This document shows, piece after piece, positions 1 through 12,330 of a DNA stretch of 64,000 bases. The translations under genes were made by a program, and so were the position numbers. Position 1 is the first letter of the stretch. Each line of letters begins with the position of its first letter. Below the pieces are notes generated by a model. That model was not told the DNA's origin. It did no database searches and saw only the letters and a list, made by a program, of their open reading frames with translations. This DNA is from Bagarius yarrelli (lineage: Eukaryota > Chordata > Actinopteri > Siluriformes > Sisoridae), in assembly GCA_005784505.1 (NCBI GenBank), contig VCAZ01000008.1, forward strand, positions 3,207,763-3,271,762, read 5' to 3'.

Positions 1-301
1 TAAAGACCCAACATTCAAATCCAAACCCCAAATCATAGGCTAGATTAATTATAGACTCATGGGCTGAATATTAAAGAGAAAGGCAACACTCTCTGAATTG
101 CCCTTGTTGCAAATGGATGTTGGTGTTTCACATTATTTGGGGGGCAGCAGAGAGTTTATTTTATTACAGCTGATACACTACAGTATATGAACAAACATAT
201 AGAGACACATGGCCATCATACCCATCTATTCCAAATATAAAAGTAATCTCACCCTTATAATAACGTCCACAATTTCCGAGTGTGGCTATGGAACCTTTTT
301 T

Positions 302-400
302 CCAATCAGGGGGCCCAGCGGTGGCAACATGGTGGTGCTGGGAATCGGACCCCAATCTTTGTTAGCAGACCAACACCTTAACCACCGCACCACCACTTAG
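302..400 (-). repeat. tRNA-derived SINE fragment (head half)
   Basis: Read on the minus strand this begins with a tRNA-like head (GTGGTTAAGGTGTTGG) and continues into the part rich in CCAGCACCACC. It matches the head of the SINE family seen best at 53,499-53,626, and the tail is missing. It lies in the presumed first intron of the acidic-protein gene. Confidence 0.6.
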
Positions 401-600
401 GTTAAAGGCACAGTTTCTTAAACCCAATGCGCACTAACACTTGTCTTTCTTTACCACAGATATTTGATATAATCTGATCGCCACAACGATATATGTGCTG
501 CAAGGACACGTACAGGTTAAAATGTGTTTAACAGGACAGTCAAAAGCTGTTCTGTTTTAGGCTGCTATAAATCTTTACATAATGAGATTACTAACCTTAC

Positions 601-957
601 AGTTTGCTGCGGTTCTGCCAAATTCTTTAACTGAGGCAGGGGGGTATCTTTACTGCTGTGCTTCATCTGCCCGTTCTTTTCAGCATCATCTTTGACCTCC
701 TCTTCCTCTTTTCTTTTCTCCACTTCCTCAGTGCCGTTAGTCAGTGTATCCTTATTTCCCTCATCTGGCCCTGCTTCCTCTGTTTCTCTTTCTCCTGCAT
801 CCCTGTTCTGTGCAGCATCATCCCAAGTTTCAGTCTCCTCTGTATCTTTTTCCACACTTTCAGTTTCAGGGCTGTGCGTATCCTGTTGGCTTTCTGGTGG
901 TGTGTTTGAAGTTGGAATATCTATGTGGAGGGGGTCATCCTGCCCCTCCTTGCTCAT
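601..957 (-). CDS. First coding exon of an unrecognised acidic protein (partial gene)
   Basis: A 119-codon open exon starts with an ATG in a strong Kozak context (GCCACCATGAGC) and ends at a splice donor. ACT|GTAAGG at 601/600 is my choice, and AAG|GTTAGT four bases further is an alternative. The sequence is very rich in Glu, Asp, Lys and Thr, with runs such as EKRKEEEEVKDD at about residues 80-91. No membrane segment, signal peptide or named domain is visible, so it is probably an intrinsically disordered N-terminus. The gene would continue leftward beyond base 1. I do not recognise the family. Low-complexity acidic ORFs can arise by chance, but the Kozak match, length and in-frame donor favour a real exon. 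Confidence 0.5.
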
Positions 958-3900
958 GGTGGCCTCTTTTTTCCTAGTTAGTCGGCAGTCCAGACAGGAG
1001 TCAAAATTAGAGCTGAAACAAAATAAAATTATTCGAATTATAACATAACTGATGTGAAATACAGACTGCGGTCAGGTAAAAATAATAAGGACAAATAAAT
1101 AAAAAAGTGGAATGTGGTTCTTCTTCTCACATCCAATAAGAGATGCATCTTACTAAATATGTAGACACATCAGAGTAGCTGCATCTTTTTCTCCTTTCGG
1201 CTGTTCCCTTTAGGGGTCACCGCAGCAAATCAGCTGCTTCCACTGTAGACCAATCCTATGCATCCTACTCACTCACACACACTAACTTCATGTCCTCATT
1301 TATCACATCCATAAACCTTCTCTTTGACCCTGCAACTTCATTTTCAACATCCTCCTGCCAACATTTCCACAATCCCTTTTTTGCGCATGTCCAAACCATC
1401 ATAATCTGTCCTCTCTGACTTTGCCCAACAAAACTCCTAACATGAGCCGCCCCTGCATAATAATTATAATATAGTAGTAGACTGGGATGGCAGTCCAAAG
1501 TGTCATGTCAAGTCAGTGTTCTGTGATCTGGGTTTTTAAGGCAATTTATCTAAAGCTTGACTGCGTATGTGAAGTGTAATTAACAAATCAAGCACAAGAG
1601 TTGATACAGTGTCATACATTAAAACAGATATTAGCTAAATTACATACATACAATCATTTCAGTGTATTTAGTACTAAATTCTTACAGTTCATGTCAATAT
1701 ATAGCACTGATTAAAAAAAACTTGACATTGAGTTTGAGTTTGAAAGATTCTAACGTTACTGAGAATTTTTGTCGATACACTTCATCAGATGACAGCATTA
1801 GCACTCAGTCTGGCAATTATAGTCACTGTGGCAGTCGAATCAGAGACTAAATTTGACTGTGTGAACAGCACTGTGTCCTGCTTGTCTGCTTCGCAAAACA
1901 CATGTAGAAATGTGTTGTTAGAGAAATAAAAAAGGATTCAAGCAGAATGTACTTAAAATACTATAATAATATGTTAAATAGTAAAAATATACATTTAAAT
2001 TATGAAGCATTTCATTTTTTTGGAAAAAAAGAGGGGACATTTCTTCCTTCTTTCCTTGCCTGTAGCTTGGGTAAGAAGGAAGCTGCAGCTCTGACGCACA
2101 TACTGCGGTTTAAGAATATCTAAAGCCTGAGACCTAATTCAATCAACCAGTCATAAAACTGCAGCTCCAATTTAAACTAGGCCCTTTGTGAAAACGTCCA
2201 TTGCATTAACCAAGAAATAAAATCTAATCTAAAAATATAGTGATACCTTTCTGTTGGCACATACAAGGTATGATTCAAGTTTAATGACTAAATTAAATCG
2301 AGCACACAACGTTTGTGCTGCATGTTGGAGTGGTTGTTTAAGCCAGCAGTTTGTCTCTGCTGCACCGTAACCCTTTCCTTTTTTGATTTTGATAGTAAAA
2401 ATTACAGGATTAGATTTCTCACTGGGAAAAATAATTTCATATGACCTTTAAGGTTTACTCTGAAGATTTACTTTTATCCTCTCTCCTACACACACTTACT
2501 TTATCAGCACACTTCACCTTAATAGCAAATGTGCTTTGGCCTAAAAAGCATGAATGCATGCACACACACAAATGCAGGCTGAATTTCTGCAGCATAGCAG
2601 GCTGTTTTTTAAAAGCATTACTAAAGGACCCAGTGCAGAGCGGCTAACAGATGTTCACAGATTTAGAATCCAGCATCTGCGTATACACAACCACAGAGCA
2701 GTTTACAGCTCAAGATGCAAACTAACCATTACCTTGTGAGACAAAATAAGAGACTATTCTGGTACAAAATATTTAAGCGAAAGAGCTCAACAAGAAAAAA
2801 ACAACAGAAACTGGGTTGTAGGCTGTTGGGATCCGTGATGGTCTGGTAAAATTGGCCTATTGATCAAACATTTTTCCTCTTTAATCTGCACATTATGCAT
2901 GGTGGACCTGCTGCCATGTATATGTATAGGTATGAGCCTGAGTTCCTGTGCTGTCAGCAAAACAGCAGGTTCTTAGAAACAATCAATTACCCTTAATTAC
3001 TTTCAGTCAACCTTCCACCCACCACACACACTGATGTACCAGCAATGACATACACACATACACATACTGCTCACAACACAACACAACATCTACTAATTAA
3101 CTACACACCAACAGCTTTCTTGTCAAAGCAACATCATTTCTAATATCTTAAATATAAGGTCTATCAAGGTTGTTAAACCACTTCATTATGAGCAACCACT
3201 TCGAACTGAAAAGCTGAAAAATACATGGATACAGACCAACCAAGCATCTACAAATTAGAGGGGGGAAAATGATTGGTGTGATTGTTGTTAAGAGTGGACA
3301 TTTGGGTAACCATAAACCACTTGTCAGCTCAAACCATCTGTTCTTGGTCAAAGTCGCTAAGATTATGATTTACTTTGTTTTGATGTTTGATGTAGACATT
3401 GCCTAGAACTCATGACATGTTTATCATTCTAGGCACTATGTTATTGCTGCATGGTTGCCTTGTAAAGTAGCTGGTGAGTATGTTTATTTGTTAAAGACTA
3501 TATAAAAAGTCGGTCAGTCCATCATCAGATATTCTATATGCCATCTCTGAAGCATCAGGGGTCCCTGAAGTGGTAAAAGGGTGACATCATGCAACAACAA
3601 ATGTGTCATAGTGCTTTAAAGGCATCCATGGCCAACAGACTTGAAAAAATGCCTTGTATTGCATGTTTTTGTGCTGTATTTTTGCCTACTAACATTTTCT
3701 TTAAGCTCTTTATTGATTGTAAGGTGCCATTTCGTTAGGGACCAGGCTGGGTATGCAGAATTATGTTGTGCAATGATGGATAACGATAAAGACAGTGCAA
3801 CAAAAGAGCGCAACAAAAGACAGTTCCAGGCCATGGACTGATAAAGCACTCTGGACTAAATAGACTTTTTTGGAATAAAAACTGCATCGCCAAAAGCAAA

Positions 3901-5740
3901 GGAGGACTTAAGTAAGATTTGGTGAAGATAAGGTTATGAGCTCATGTACTTGTATATGTAAAAGCATTCCGTTACCAAAGACTGGTACCTTTTGTAAAGT
4001 CATTGTCAGATCTTTCAGTGAGAAAAGACTTTGGCAGCAGCGACAGATTTTTAGACTCAGCAGTGTGGAAAATATTTTAAAATGAATCATGATAACCCAC
4101 GCATGGCAGACTGTAAACTTTGTTCCACAATAATATCAAGAGGTACAAAAACGAGTACTTATAATACAAGTAAAATATCTAATCTGATATAACATCTAAA
4201 ATTAAAACACAACAATTTTCTGTTTCTGTTAGCAGTAACGTTGGTAATGATATCGCTTGCAAAATGAGAGAAAATGGCAGGCAATAACCCGGGAGCCATA
4301 CCAATAATCCCGCATTTTAAAAAAGTACAGGTATTAGTACCAGGAAAGAAATATCGGTACTCACACTTGGTCTTTAAAAAATTATATCAGTTCATCCTTA
4401 TTGAAAATGTCATGTGGAGTGACAGCTGAGTAACAAATATTAGCCAGTATACAAAATCCAGAGGAGCATCTGAGTTCCTCAGACCAAAGTATACCTCACA
4501 AACCAGTAATAGAAGCCCTCATAATAAACTTATTACATGGACTTTCCAGATTGTGACTGGCTATACAGTGTCATCCTCCTGTATGTCATCAACAAGGACA
4601 AAAGGAAATCTACTATATAGTGCAACTCAGAGTGAGACAAGCTATCTATTGATGTTGAAGCCCCATGTCAGCAAACGGTTGTTCGGTAATTATTTTAATA
4701 TCTTCTTTTATTTATAAGTACAAAAAAAACACGATTCTATAAAGAATTGTCCATTTTGTTCTTGCTAAAGGTCAAACAGGGTTATACAAAGAAGGAGCAT
4801 TACACGTCACACAGCCAGACGACTAAATTGTACTGAAATATGGGATGCTCGGCATGCTCACGTCAGTATGCACACCTCTCTCCCTTCCTCCCTCTCTCTC
4901 TGTCTGTCAGTATGTAGTGCATGTAATCTGAAGTCTCATAGTCTGTCATGACCCACTAACCTCTTTCAACAGCTAGACACATATACAAATGCAAAGCCAG
5001 GTCTTGGCAATAACTATATATACAAACCATAGTGTATTATATCACCTTCATTACACATCATTTTATTTTCTAGTAGATTTTTTTGCCCTTCCACTTTGTG
5101 TAAATGTGTAATATCGTTTTCGGATGCAAAAACAGAAATAAACAATGCATTGTTGCTGATGGCAGTATTTCTAGTCAGTTGTGACATGTCTGGAGACTAA
5201 CGAGCGAGTGGGAAGCACCAGACCGTGTAAACTGGCCTTTAAATCACCTCGTTCTGTCATTTCCGCCGATTTCAAGGTCAAACGTCGTGTTGTATCGGCG
5301 TCGTCTCGCATTCAGCTTCTTTCCTTAAATCATTGCAGAGGATAAATCTTATTGTTAAGGCTTTCCTTTAGTCAAACCACGTGATCAAAGAAAAAAAAAA
5401 GAGAAAGTAAATTTTGGTGGGCCGGTGTCTCGTCTGGCGCTGCGCTGTCTGTCTCACGCCTTCATTTCGGTCAATTAACCGACAGGGACACACGTTAGTC
5501 TAACAATGGAGCGACAAATAAACACGGCACAATGCACACTTTTACAACCCGTGCTGGCGTTTCCGTGCCTGTGACAGCACAGAACCTGACATTAGACTAA
5601 AGATTGTTTATAGAATGACGGTGGATGATCATTTGGACAGCGCAGGTCTACCTTACAATTAGCGGAGAAACGGTGTCTAATGCGCACCTGTTCAGACCAA
5701 CTCATCTCAAAGCTCTGCTTTAAACAAACAAGCCAGTCTC
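958..5740. other. Intergenic AT-rich DNA, no gene seen
   Basis: Apart from the LINE relic at 1,195-1,455 there is no convincing coding exon. Short ORFs here lack splice sites, Kozak context and recognisable protein sequence. Runs of simple AC-rich DNA occur near 2,480-2,575 and 3,020-3,100. Confidence 0.5.
1195..1455 (-). mobile_element. LINE relic, 3' end of a non-LTR retrotransposon
   Basis: On the minus strand the translation contains decayed pieces typical of the C-terminal end of fish LINE reverse transcriptases (…RRFMDVINEDMKLV…) and ends near a GGTGACCCCTAAAGG sequence. The same terminal block recurs at 44,772-45,150 in better shape and at 11,497-11,566 as a stub. It is frameshifted and non-functional. 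Confidence 0.6.
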
Positions 5741-5741
5741 A

Positions 5742-5792
5742 ATCGTGTGTGTGTGTGTGTGTGTGTGTGTGTTAGTGTGTGTGTGTGTGTGT

Positions 5793-5833
<41 letters not shown>

Positions 5834-5866
5834 TGAAAAGAATAAAAGAGAGAGAGAGAGAGAGAC
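5742..5866. repeat. Compound microsatellite (TG)n-(GA)n
   Basis: About 50 bp of TG repeats with one interruption run into about 38 bp of GA repeats, then a short spacer and another GA block. It is likely to be length-polymorphic. The Ser/Leu- and His/Thr-rich ORFs across it are artefacts of the repeat. Confidence 0.95.
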
Positions 5867-5899
5867 CGTTGGTCTGAGCACATACTGAACTCTAGTGTC

Positions 5900-6130
5900 A
5901 AGCATCAGTGAAGTAAAATGCGCTCAAAGCGCGCAGATTGTCCGCGGCTGAGACGCAGCCATGTTCTCTCAGCCTCCCGGCGCAGTAACCATGACAACAG
6001 CATGGCTGGGGGACACTGGGCTTTCACTGCGGCCGCTGCTTTCTTCCTCTCCAAAATATAGCCGAATAGGCCTTTATTAACGAAGCTTCGTCCCCCATCT
6101 TAATCAGACACGGCTTTCTTAACCGTTACT
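5900..6130. promoter_or_regulatory. CpG-rich patch, candidate promoter
   Basis: Unlike its AT-rich surroundings, this stretch has clustered CpGs, a NotI site (GCGGCCGC near 6,031) and CCGCGG near 5,942. On the minus strand it holds ATGs with only short ORFs, as a 5' UTR would. It could be the promoter and non-coding first exon of the minus-strand acidic-protein gene whose coding begins at 957. No transcript evidence is available. Confidence 0.3.
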
Positions 6131-8685
6131 AAGAGAGAAAACGACCGACCTGACTGAGCTGAGCAGCACACCTGCATATTGATGCAGGGCATTGATACAC
6201 AAGGGGGTCTAAAAAAAACTGCCAGTGCAAGCAAATAGAATCCAGAATAAGATTATGTAGAATAGATTAACGCATAGGTTCAAGATGCATCTCAAAGGAA
6301 AAAAGCAACTGATATATTTAAACGCAATTCAGTATTTCATGCACTATGATCACCATCACGTCTCGTGCTTTTTTTATGCGAAAGCATTTGTAGGAATAGC
6401 AAAGCACCCAAAAGAGAATAAATCATTGTTGCTCACCGGCAAAAAGCGACCAGATGAAACGTGTCTCCTTTCTGCAGCGAGTTTAGTCTTTACGCATAAG
6501 ATACAAGACGAATGTTCATCCTTTACTCAGATCCCCGATTCAGAGCTGTCCCACTGTCTCCGTGTGAGAGACGCGCTAGTATAATACAGAGCGCTCACCC
6601 ACGCGCACAGTTACAACACACAACACGCGCGCGCGCTCACACACTACACATGCCGAAGACGGCGATCGGCTGATTATGGATCTGGAGAGTGTGTGTGCAT
6701 GTGTACGTGTTTGCTGTGTTGCAGATTTTCTATTGCATTTAATGAGAATCTGATAAAATAACAGTCCTGTTGCTTTCCATCTCTTTTAATATAATATCTA
6801 ATATTTGTAAAAGTATATTTATAAATATTTATATATTTTTTTTATTTGTCCAACTGGACCTCAGTGTTTTATTTCAGTCATGAGGGCTAATTACACTAAG
6901 CGAAAGCTAATTACATCTCACTTTTCTACAACATTTGCTTCAATGTCTACATGTCAGGACAAAATTTTTATTGAAAATAATGTTCATGGAACGTTCATTT
7001 AACGTTATTAACGGTTTATATGTTTTTGTGATGTTAAAAGAAACTGGTATTCGAACAATATTTTTATAATGTCCATATAATGTTATTTGTATGTGTACAA
7101 CTGAGCAACTAGGGGTTAAGGGCCTTGCTCAGGGGCCCTAATTGGTGGTGCTGGAAATTAAACCCACATTGTTTTGGTTAGCCGTCAGTTAACATCTCAA
7201 CTACTGCACTCCTTAATCCACCTTCCACATGTTCTCGTAATGTTGAAAGAAAACGTTCATAAAACAATGTTCCTAAGATAAGATATACTTTCATTCGTCC
7301 CACATTGGGGAAACTTCTTAAAACGCCCTTATGATGTTTATCATTTATAATGAATTTTGGAAGAAACACTAAAAAATAACATTCTATCAACATTAAGCAA
7401 ACGAGACATTTTTACGTTTTAGTGCATTTCAAATCACGTTCTCAAAAATATTCTCAGAGGGTATAGAAGATAAATAAATCCAAGCCTTGATATTACTATA
7501 GCTCACTAATTAGCCGGGTTATAAAGGTTTGTTATAACAATAAACATAAAGCTATAAACCATTTTGATATTCATGATCTGTCATTTGCATTTGCAGCTTC
7601 AAAAATACCAAAGTTGCCATATTGTTGAAAAAGACACAACTCCCTATAGAACCATAAAACACAGTGCAATGTGCTTCAGGTCTGCTTCAGCCCAAAGCTT
7701 GAAACATTACCCTGGACTGAAGCTTTATGTTTCTTATAATGATGCCACAGGGAACAGAGGTGATGTTGTCGTGTAAAATGGACAGAGAGACTAAAACGTA
7801 AAAGGTTTTGCAGGCCAACAGCTAAAAGAGACAGCATGGACAGAGAAGAACCCCAGATGCAGCAGTGCAACCATGTCAATCGTAATCACTTATTCATTAG
7901 GCATCCTTTTTCTTGCTATCTGTGCATCGCATCCCATAGGGGAAAGATTGGGGGGTGGGAAGCTGAGGGATACCCTGGTTTACTGTTTGATAGACGTTGG
8001 ATATTGGGTGTGTTTAAGAGAGAGCAACACAGGAATAGACGATTAGGGGGGAGGGCAGAAAAGAAAGGTGTGATGGGGGTGGGCTGCTTCCTGTTGAGAT
8101 AGACATTAGCAGAGAAAGAAATATAATGATGCAGAATAAATGCAAGGATATTATATTGAAACTAAACAACAGGAAGAGGTTTAAAAAGGTAGTTAGATCT
8201 AAAATATAGTTGAATTAATAAAGCGATCTATCAGCAGATGATAAATGCATGCTGTGTGCTGAGGAGCAGAAGATATAACTCAGAAATGGATAGTGGTGCT
8301 GGTGGGGTGGTGGTTGTGGTGGGTGGGCTAAGTAAGGTCTCTGTTGAGGGCTTAGGGACAGGATAAAAGCCTCAGAGGAGGACAACACTGGGACACTGAA
8401 TAAATGTAACATAACAAATAGAACATGGTTGTTCATGTACATTTTCTCAGTCTAAGTGAAAAAGACAGATGGCATCTCAGATAATAAGTGTCCTGAATTT
8501 GAGATTTCAGACTTTAAATTTAACTTAAAATAGATTACAATTTTCATCAATTTTATTGAATAGCTGCCATATGACTACAAAAAAAACATTAATATCATTA
8601 TGTTTTTCTCAACTGAGAAATTAACAGAAAATCCATCCAAGTACCTTGTTAGCAGATTTATTCTAAAGATTTCATCGAGACGCAT
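6131..8685. other. Intergenic DNA with one SINE relic
   Basis: No gene is supported. A decayed SINE lies at about 7,090-7,215, and GT-rich simple DNA lies near 8,290-8,340. ORFs up to 99 codons here have no family resemblance I can recognise and no splice framework. Confidence 0.45.
7090..7215 (-). repeat. tRNA-derived SINE fragment
   Basis: It contains the body block of the family (AACTGAGCAACTAGGGGTTA, then GGGCCTTGCTCAGGGGCCC) followed by a diverged head. Minus orientation. Confidence 0.6.
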
Positions 8686-9185
8686 AGTACTTTTGAACCC
8701 AACGGTGCAGTTTATTAAGTAAAGAACCATAAACATTTAATACACGACACTTGACTTAACTAGGCATAAACTTGACTTTTAGCTAAACATAAACATTGAA
8801 ACGATCCACAGCGGTTCACAAACAATAACCCACAAAGACACAAGGCGACAAGGGGGTTATTTATACACACAAGGCTAACAGGGAACACATTACCGAGACG
8901 AGAAACCTTAACATAATAAGGAACACATGACCAAACAAACCAATGAAACATGACACAAGGACAAGAGGATCACGTGACAGGAACCAAAACATGACCACCA
9001 AACGTGACGTGATAAACATGGACGTAATAAACCTAAAACATGAACAAGACCCAAAACTAAACTAAACATGAATATACGATAAACAGAAACATGATAAACA
9101 AAAACATAAAACAACATGAAACAAGATCATAACATAAAGCATTAAACAAACATGACAAGAACAAAAAATAAACATAAAACAAACA
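8686..9185. repeat. Degenerate AACATGA-rich repeat
   Basis: About 500 bp of A/C-rich DNA in which ACATGA-like hexamers recur irregularly (AACATGACC, AAACATGAAC, AAACATGATA). It begins with a GAACCCAACGGTGCAGTTTA segment and looks like the end of an interspersed element decaying into a tandem, C/G-skewed tail. It is not coding. Confidence 0.5.
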
Positions 9186-9344
9186 AAACAATTCAAGATG
9201 TTGAACATGACTTTGATACCACATAATGTCTTATGCCTGTAACTGGGACTCTCTATGCTGTTGTCAGTTAAACGGTGGATTTATCATGCACAACTAGACT
9301 GTCAGACTTGTATTAGTAAGAATTGAGAAAAATGAAAGTGGGCA

Positions 9345-9690
9345 AAGGGGCAACACAGTGGCTTAGTCGTTAGCACTGTTGCCTCACAGCAAAAAGGGGC
9401 CTTTCTCTGTGAAGATTGCATGTACTCCATTTGCTTGCGTTTGTTTCCTCTGGGTCCTCCCACAGTCCAAAAGCATGTATGTTAGGTTGATTTCAAATTG
9501 CCCATAAGGGTTGAGTGTATGTGTGTGTGTGTGGCCCTGTGAGGGACTGGCGACCTGTCTAGGGTGTACCCCTCCTGCCTTTTCCCCTTTCAGAAACGGC
9601 TGGGATAGATTCAGGCAAATCCCTGCGACCCCAAATTAAGGGAATAAGCAGAAGCTGAATGCATAGAAGATAAATGAATGAATGAATAAA
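9345..9690 (+). repeat. Teleost SINE-like interspersed repeat
   Basis: It starts with a tRNA-like head (GCAACACAGTGGCTTAGTCG then TTAGCACTGTTGCCTCACAG). The conserved body includes CTCCCACAGTCCAAAAGCAT and GACTGGCGACCTGTCTAGGG, and the end is an A-rich (AATG)n tail. This layout is widespread in teleost genomes. The copy is old, with several indels. Confidence 0.7.
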
Positions 9691-10639
9691 TGAAAGTGAG
9701 CAAAGTGCAAGTTATTAGCCACTATAATAAAACTGGAAATATTTTGCTTTCAGATTTAAACTGAACCTGAAATCTAATGAATGAGTGAAGCTCATGTGAC
9801 GGGTAATTGGATTTGGGTAAGAAAACTAAGAGAAAACTAAGAGAGCAGTGAAGCCGATTGTTATACTCCCAGATCCAACTGGAATCAAATAAAAATATAG
9901 GATAGTAGTGGATGGGTAGAAATTGGGAGCATTGGGGTGTGGCTGGATAGACGGATGAGATGACTAGCTGGAGGAACGGGGTGATGGGGGAGGGAGAGAT
10001 ACTAAGCAGTCTTCACTCACAGCTCAGAAACCTATCAGATATACACCCTAACCTGATAAAAGAGTGATATCCTCAGCAAACGTCCGTGTGTGGGATTATT
10101 CTGTGAGGCTACCTGTATTGTAAATGGCAAGCAATAACCTGTCATACTGGATATTATTCTCAGATTTAGATTAGACCTGCAGGTCTATATGATGTTGTAG
10201 AAATTGTCTCAAATTAAAAACATACAGACAGTAATAAAAACCCTTTCAATACCCCAGTTTATATATTTGGCATTTCGCCGTATTTTAATCTGATAATAAG
10301 CAATGACAGTAATGCCACATCTAAAGGTCAGACACATTCAGCTGCAAAATGAGAAAGACAAAAGACAAAAGCTTCTAAACATTCATAGTCCAGGTGAGAT
10401 GCTTTTCTGTGTGTATGCATGACTAATTGCGTGTGCCCCCATTCACTGTATGCATGACCTTATTTGTTTGCACTACGTACATGTGTGATGCATGTGTGTG
10501 CGTTTAAGTGTGCTGATATTAGATTCGCCCAGACTGCTGACTTAGCTAGAATAATAAAAAGAAAATTCTAGAAATGCTAATTGACCTGGTTCATTCTCTT
10601 ACCATTGTGTCTACTGCCTTTGTAGAAGCATAAAAACAT

Positions 10640-10646
10640 GTTATAT

Positions 10647-10691
<45 letters not shown>

Positions 10692-10728
10692 TATATATAT
10701 ATATACACATCATATATATAATATATTT
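10640..10728. repeat. (AT)n microsatellite
   Basis: Nearly pure AT dinucleotides with a few G/C interruptions. Confidence 0.95.
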
Positions 10729-11186
10729 AAAAAAGGTTTCAGGAAATGGAAATAAAAATTGGACAGATCAATTGGTAAAAAAAAAAGAGAGAAAGAAAAG
10801 CAGGTGACAGAGAAAGAGTGGGAGGCGAGAATAGATAGGACGACAGCTCGAAAGACTTCTCTAGTGTGTTTCGATTTCCAAACTGTGACATTCTACACTG
10901 TTCCCATCAGCAAGCTTCCATCCTTCTTGCCTAATACTGGATGCATAATAATAAAGATGTCACACTTCACCTGAAATGGTGAAATTGAGAAGCAAAAACA
11001 GAAATCCCAGACTGAGCAGAGCACAAACAACAAAACCCAGCCAAGTCCCTCCACCGGGAGAGACGACTCAGACTCTCTCCATGTCCAATAATTAGCCAGT
11101 CAGCAATAGTTATTATCAACAGTAAGACTGAGCATGTCTGACAAAGAGACCTATCTATGTAATTAAATCCTGCCTGATGAGAGTAA

Positions 11187-11217
11187 AAGAAAGAGAGAGA
11201 GAGAGAGAGAGAGCGAG

Positions 11218-11262
<45 letters not shown>
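11187..11262. repeat. (GA)n microsatellite
   Basis: About 75 bp of GA repeats with two GAGCGA interruptions. Confidence 0.95.
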
Positions 11263-11265
<3 letters not shown>

Positions 11266-11459
11266 AGGGCAAAAACCACAAGTTCTTAAAATATTTTGCA
11301 CACTTATCACCCCTCTGTGACACTGTTCTTTGCTAATTTCTTACACTGTGACATGCAGGCAAACATGTGTGTGCATGTAACACTGGTTATGCTTGGCTAG
11401 CAGTTGTTGTCCATACAGTTTTTTTTATAGAGCATTTGTTCACCTTTGCTTCCTAATAC

Positions 11460-12330
11460 ACACTATATGGACAAAAGTTATAGGACAACTGGCCATCCTA
11501 TTCGGAGGCAGATGATTCGCTGTGGTGACCCCTGAAGAAAACAGCCAAAACGATAAGAAGATTCCAGATTTAATCTCACTCTTACTTTTACTAAAACAAC
11601 CTCCACCCCTCTAGAAGAGCTTTTCAGTAGATTTTGGTGCACAGATGTGAGACTTTTCTTATAAAGCCCAGGGGTGTAGTGACTTGGGGGTTCTAAGCAA
11701 TTTCAGGCTTGGGGACCCCCTGGTACATTGGCATTTTCCAGGGCAGGGAGAAAAGAAACCCCTGTGTTTGGAGAGAAGCTGCTGCAGCTGCTGTGGAAGC
11801 AGCACTGACTGTATTGGCTATCAGTGAAGTTTATGTGAAGAAAAAGACATTTGGAAGTTTGGCTACATTCTTGGTGTGTCTTGGGGTAGCTGCATTTCAT
11901 TATAATAATTTAATCTTCCGCTTAGGTTCTAACCGTTTCTGCCTGTCTGCCCGAACTTTCTGTAACTCTGGCCACTGAGCTTCTAACATAGGAGCATAAC
12001 TAATGGGATGTTCATCTAATCCATAATGCGGATGTAGGCGGAATTCATACAGATATAATGACAACGTTACATTTTAATAGTTATATTCTGTTATCCGTGC
12101 TTTTACAAACTGGGTATTAGTTTCCTGTTCCCAAAGCGGCCGCTTACCTCGCTTATTGGTTAAGTCCTCCATGATTAAGTCACTATTCTATTGTATTAGT
12201 ATGTCAGGCACTGACTTTGGTTGCAGTTGGTGTTCCAGTTCATCCCAAAGTTGTTTAGTGAGTTAGTATTGAGGTCAAGGCTTGGTGCAGGAAACACAAG
12301 TTCTTCTGCAAATTACCCAAAACACATGTC
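11460..12330. mobile_element. Relic of a CACTATATGG-terminated DNA transposon, interrupted
   Basis: The left end reads ACACTATATGGACAAAAGTT. Internal blocks at 11,567-11,660 and 12,205-12,330 (GTTCCAGTTCATCCCAAAGT, then GAGGTCAAGGCTTGGTGCAG) belong to the same non-autonomous element family as 35,351-35,767. A LINE 3' stub (11,497-11,566) sits just inside, and an unrelated block separates the two halves. No transposase is present. Confidence 0.55.
11497..11566 (+). mobile_element. Short LINE 3'-end stub
   Basis: GAGGCAGATGATTCGCTGTG followed by GTGACCCCTGAAG matches the terminal part of the LINE at 44,772-45,150. It appears to have landed inside the DNA-transposon relic. Confidence 0.55.
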
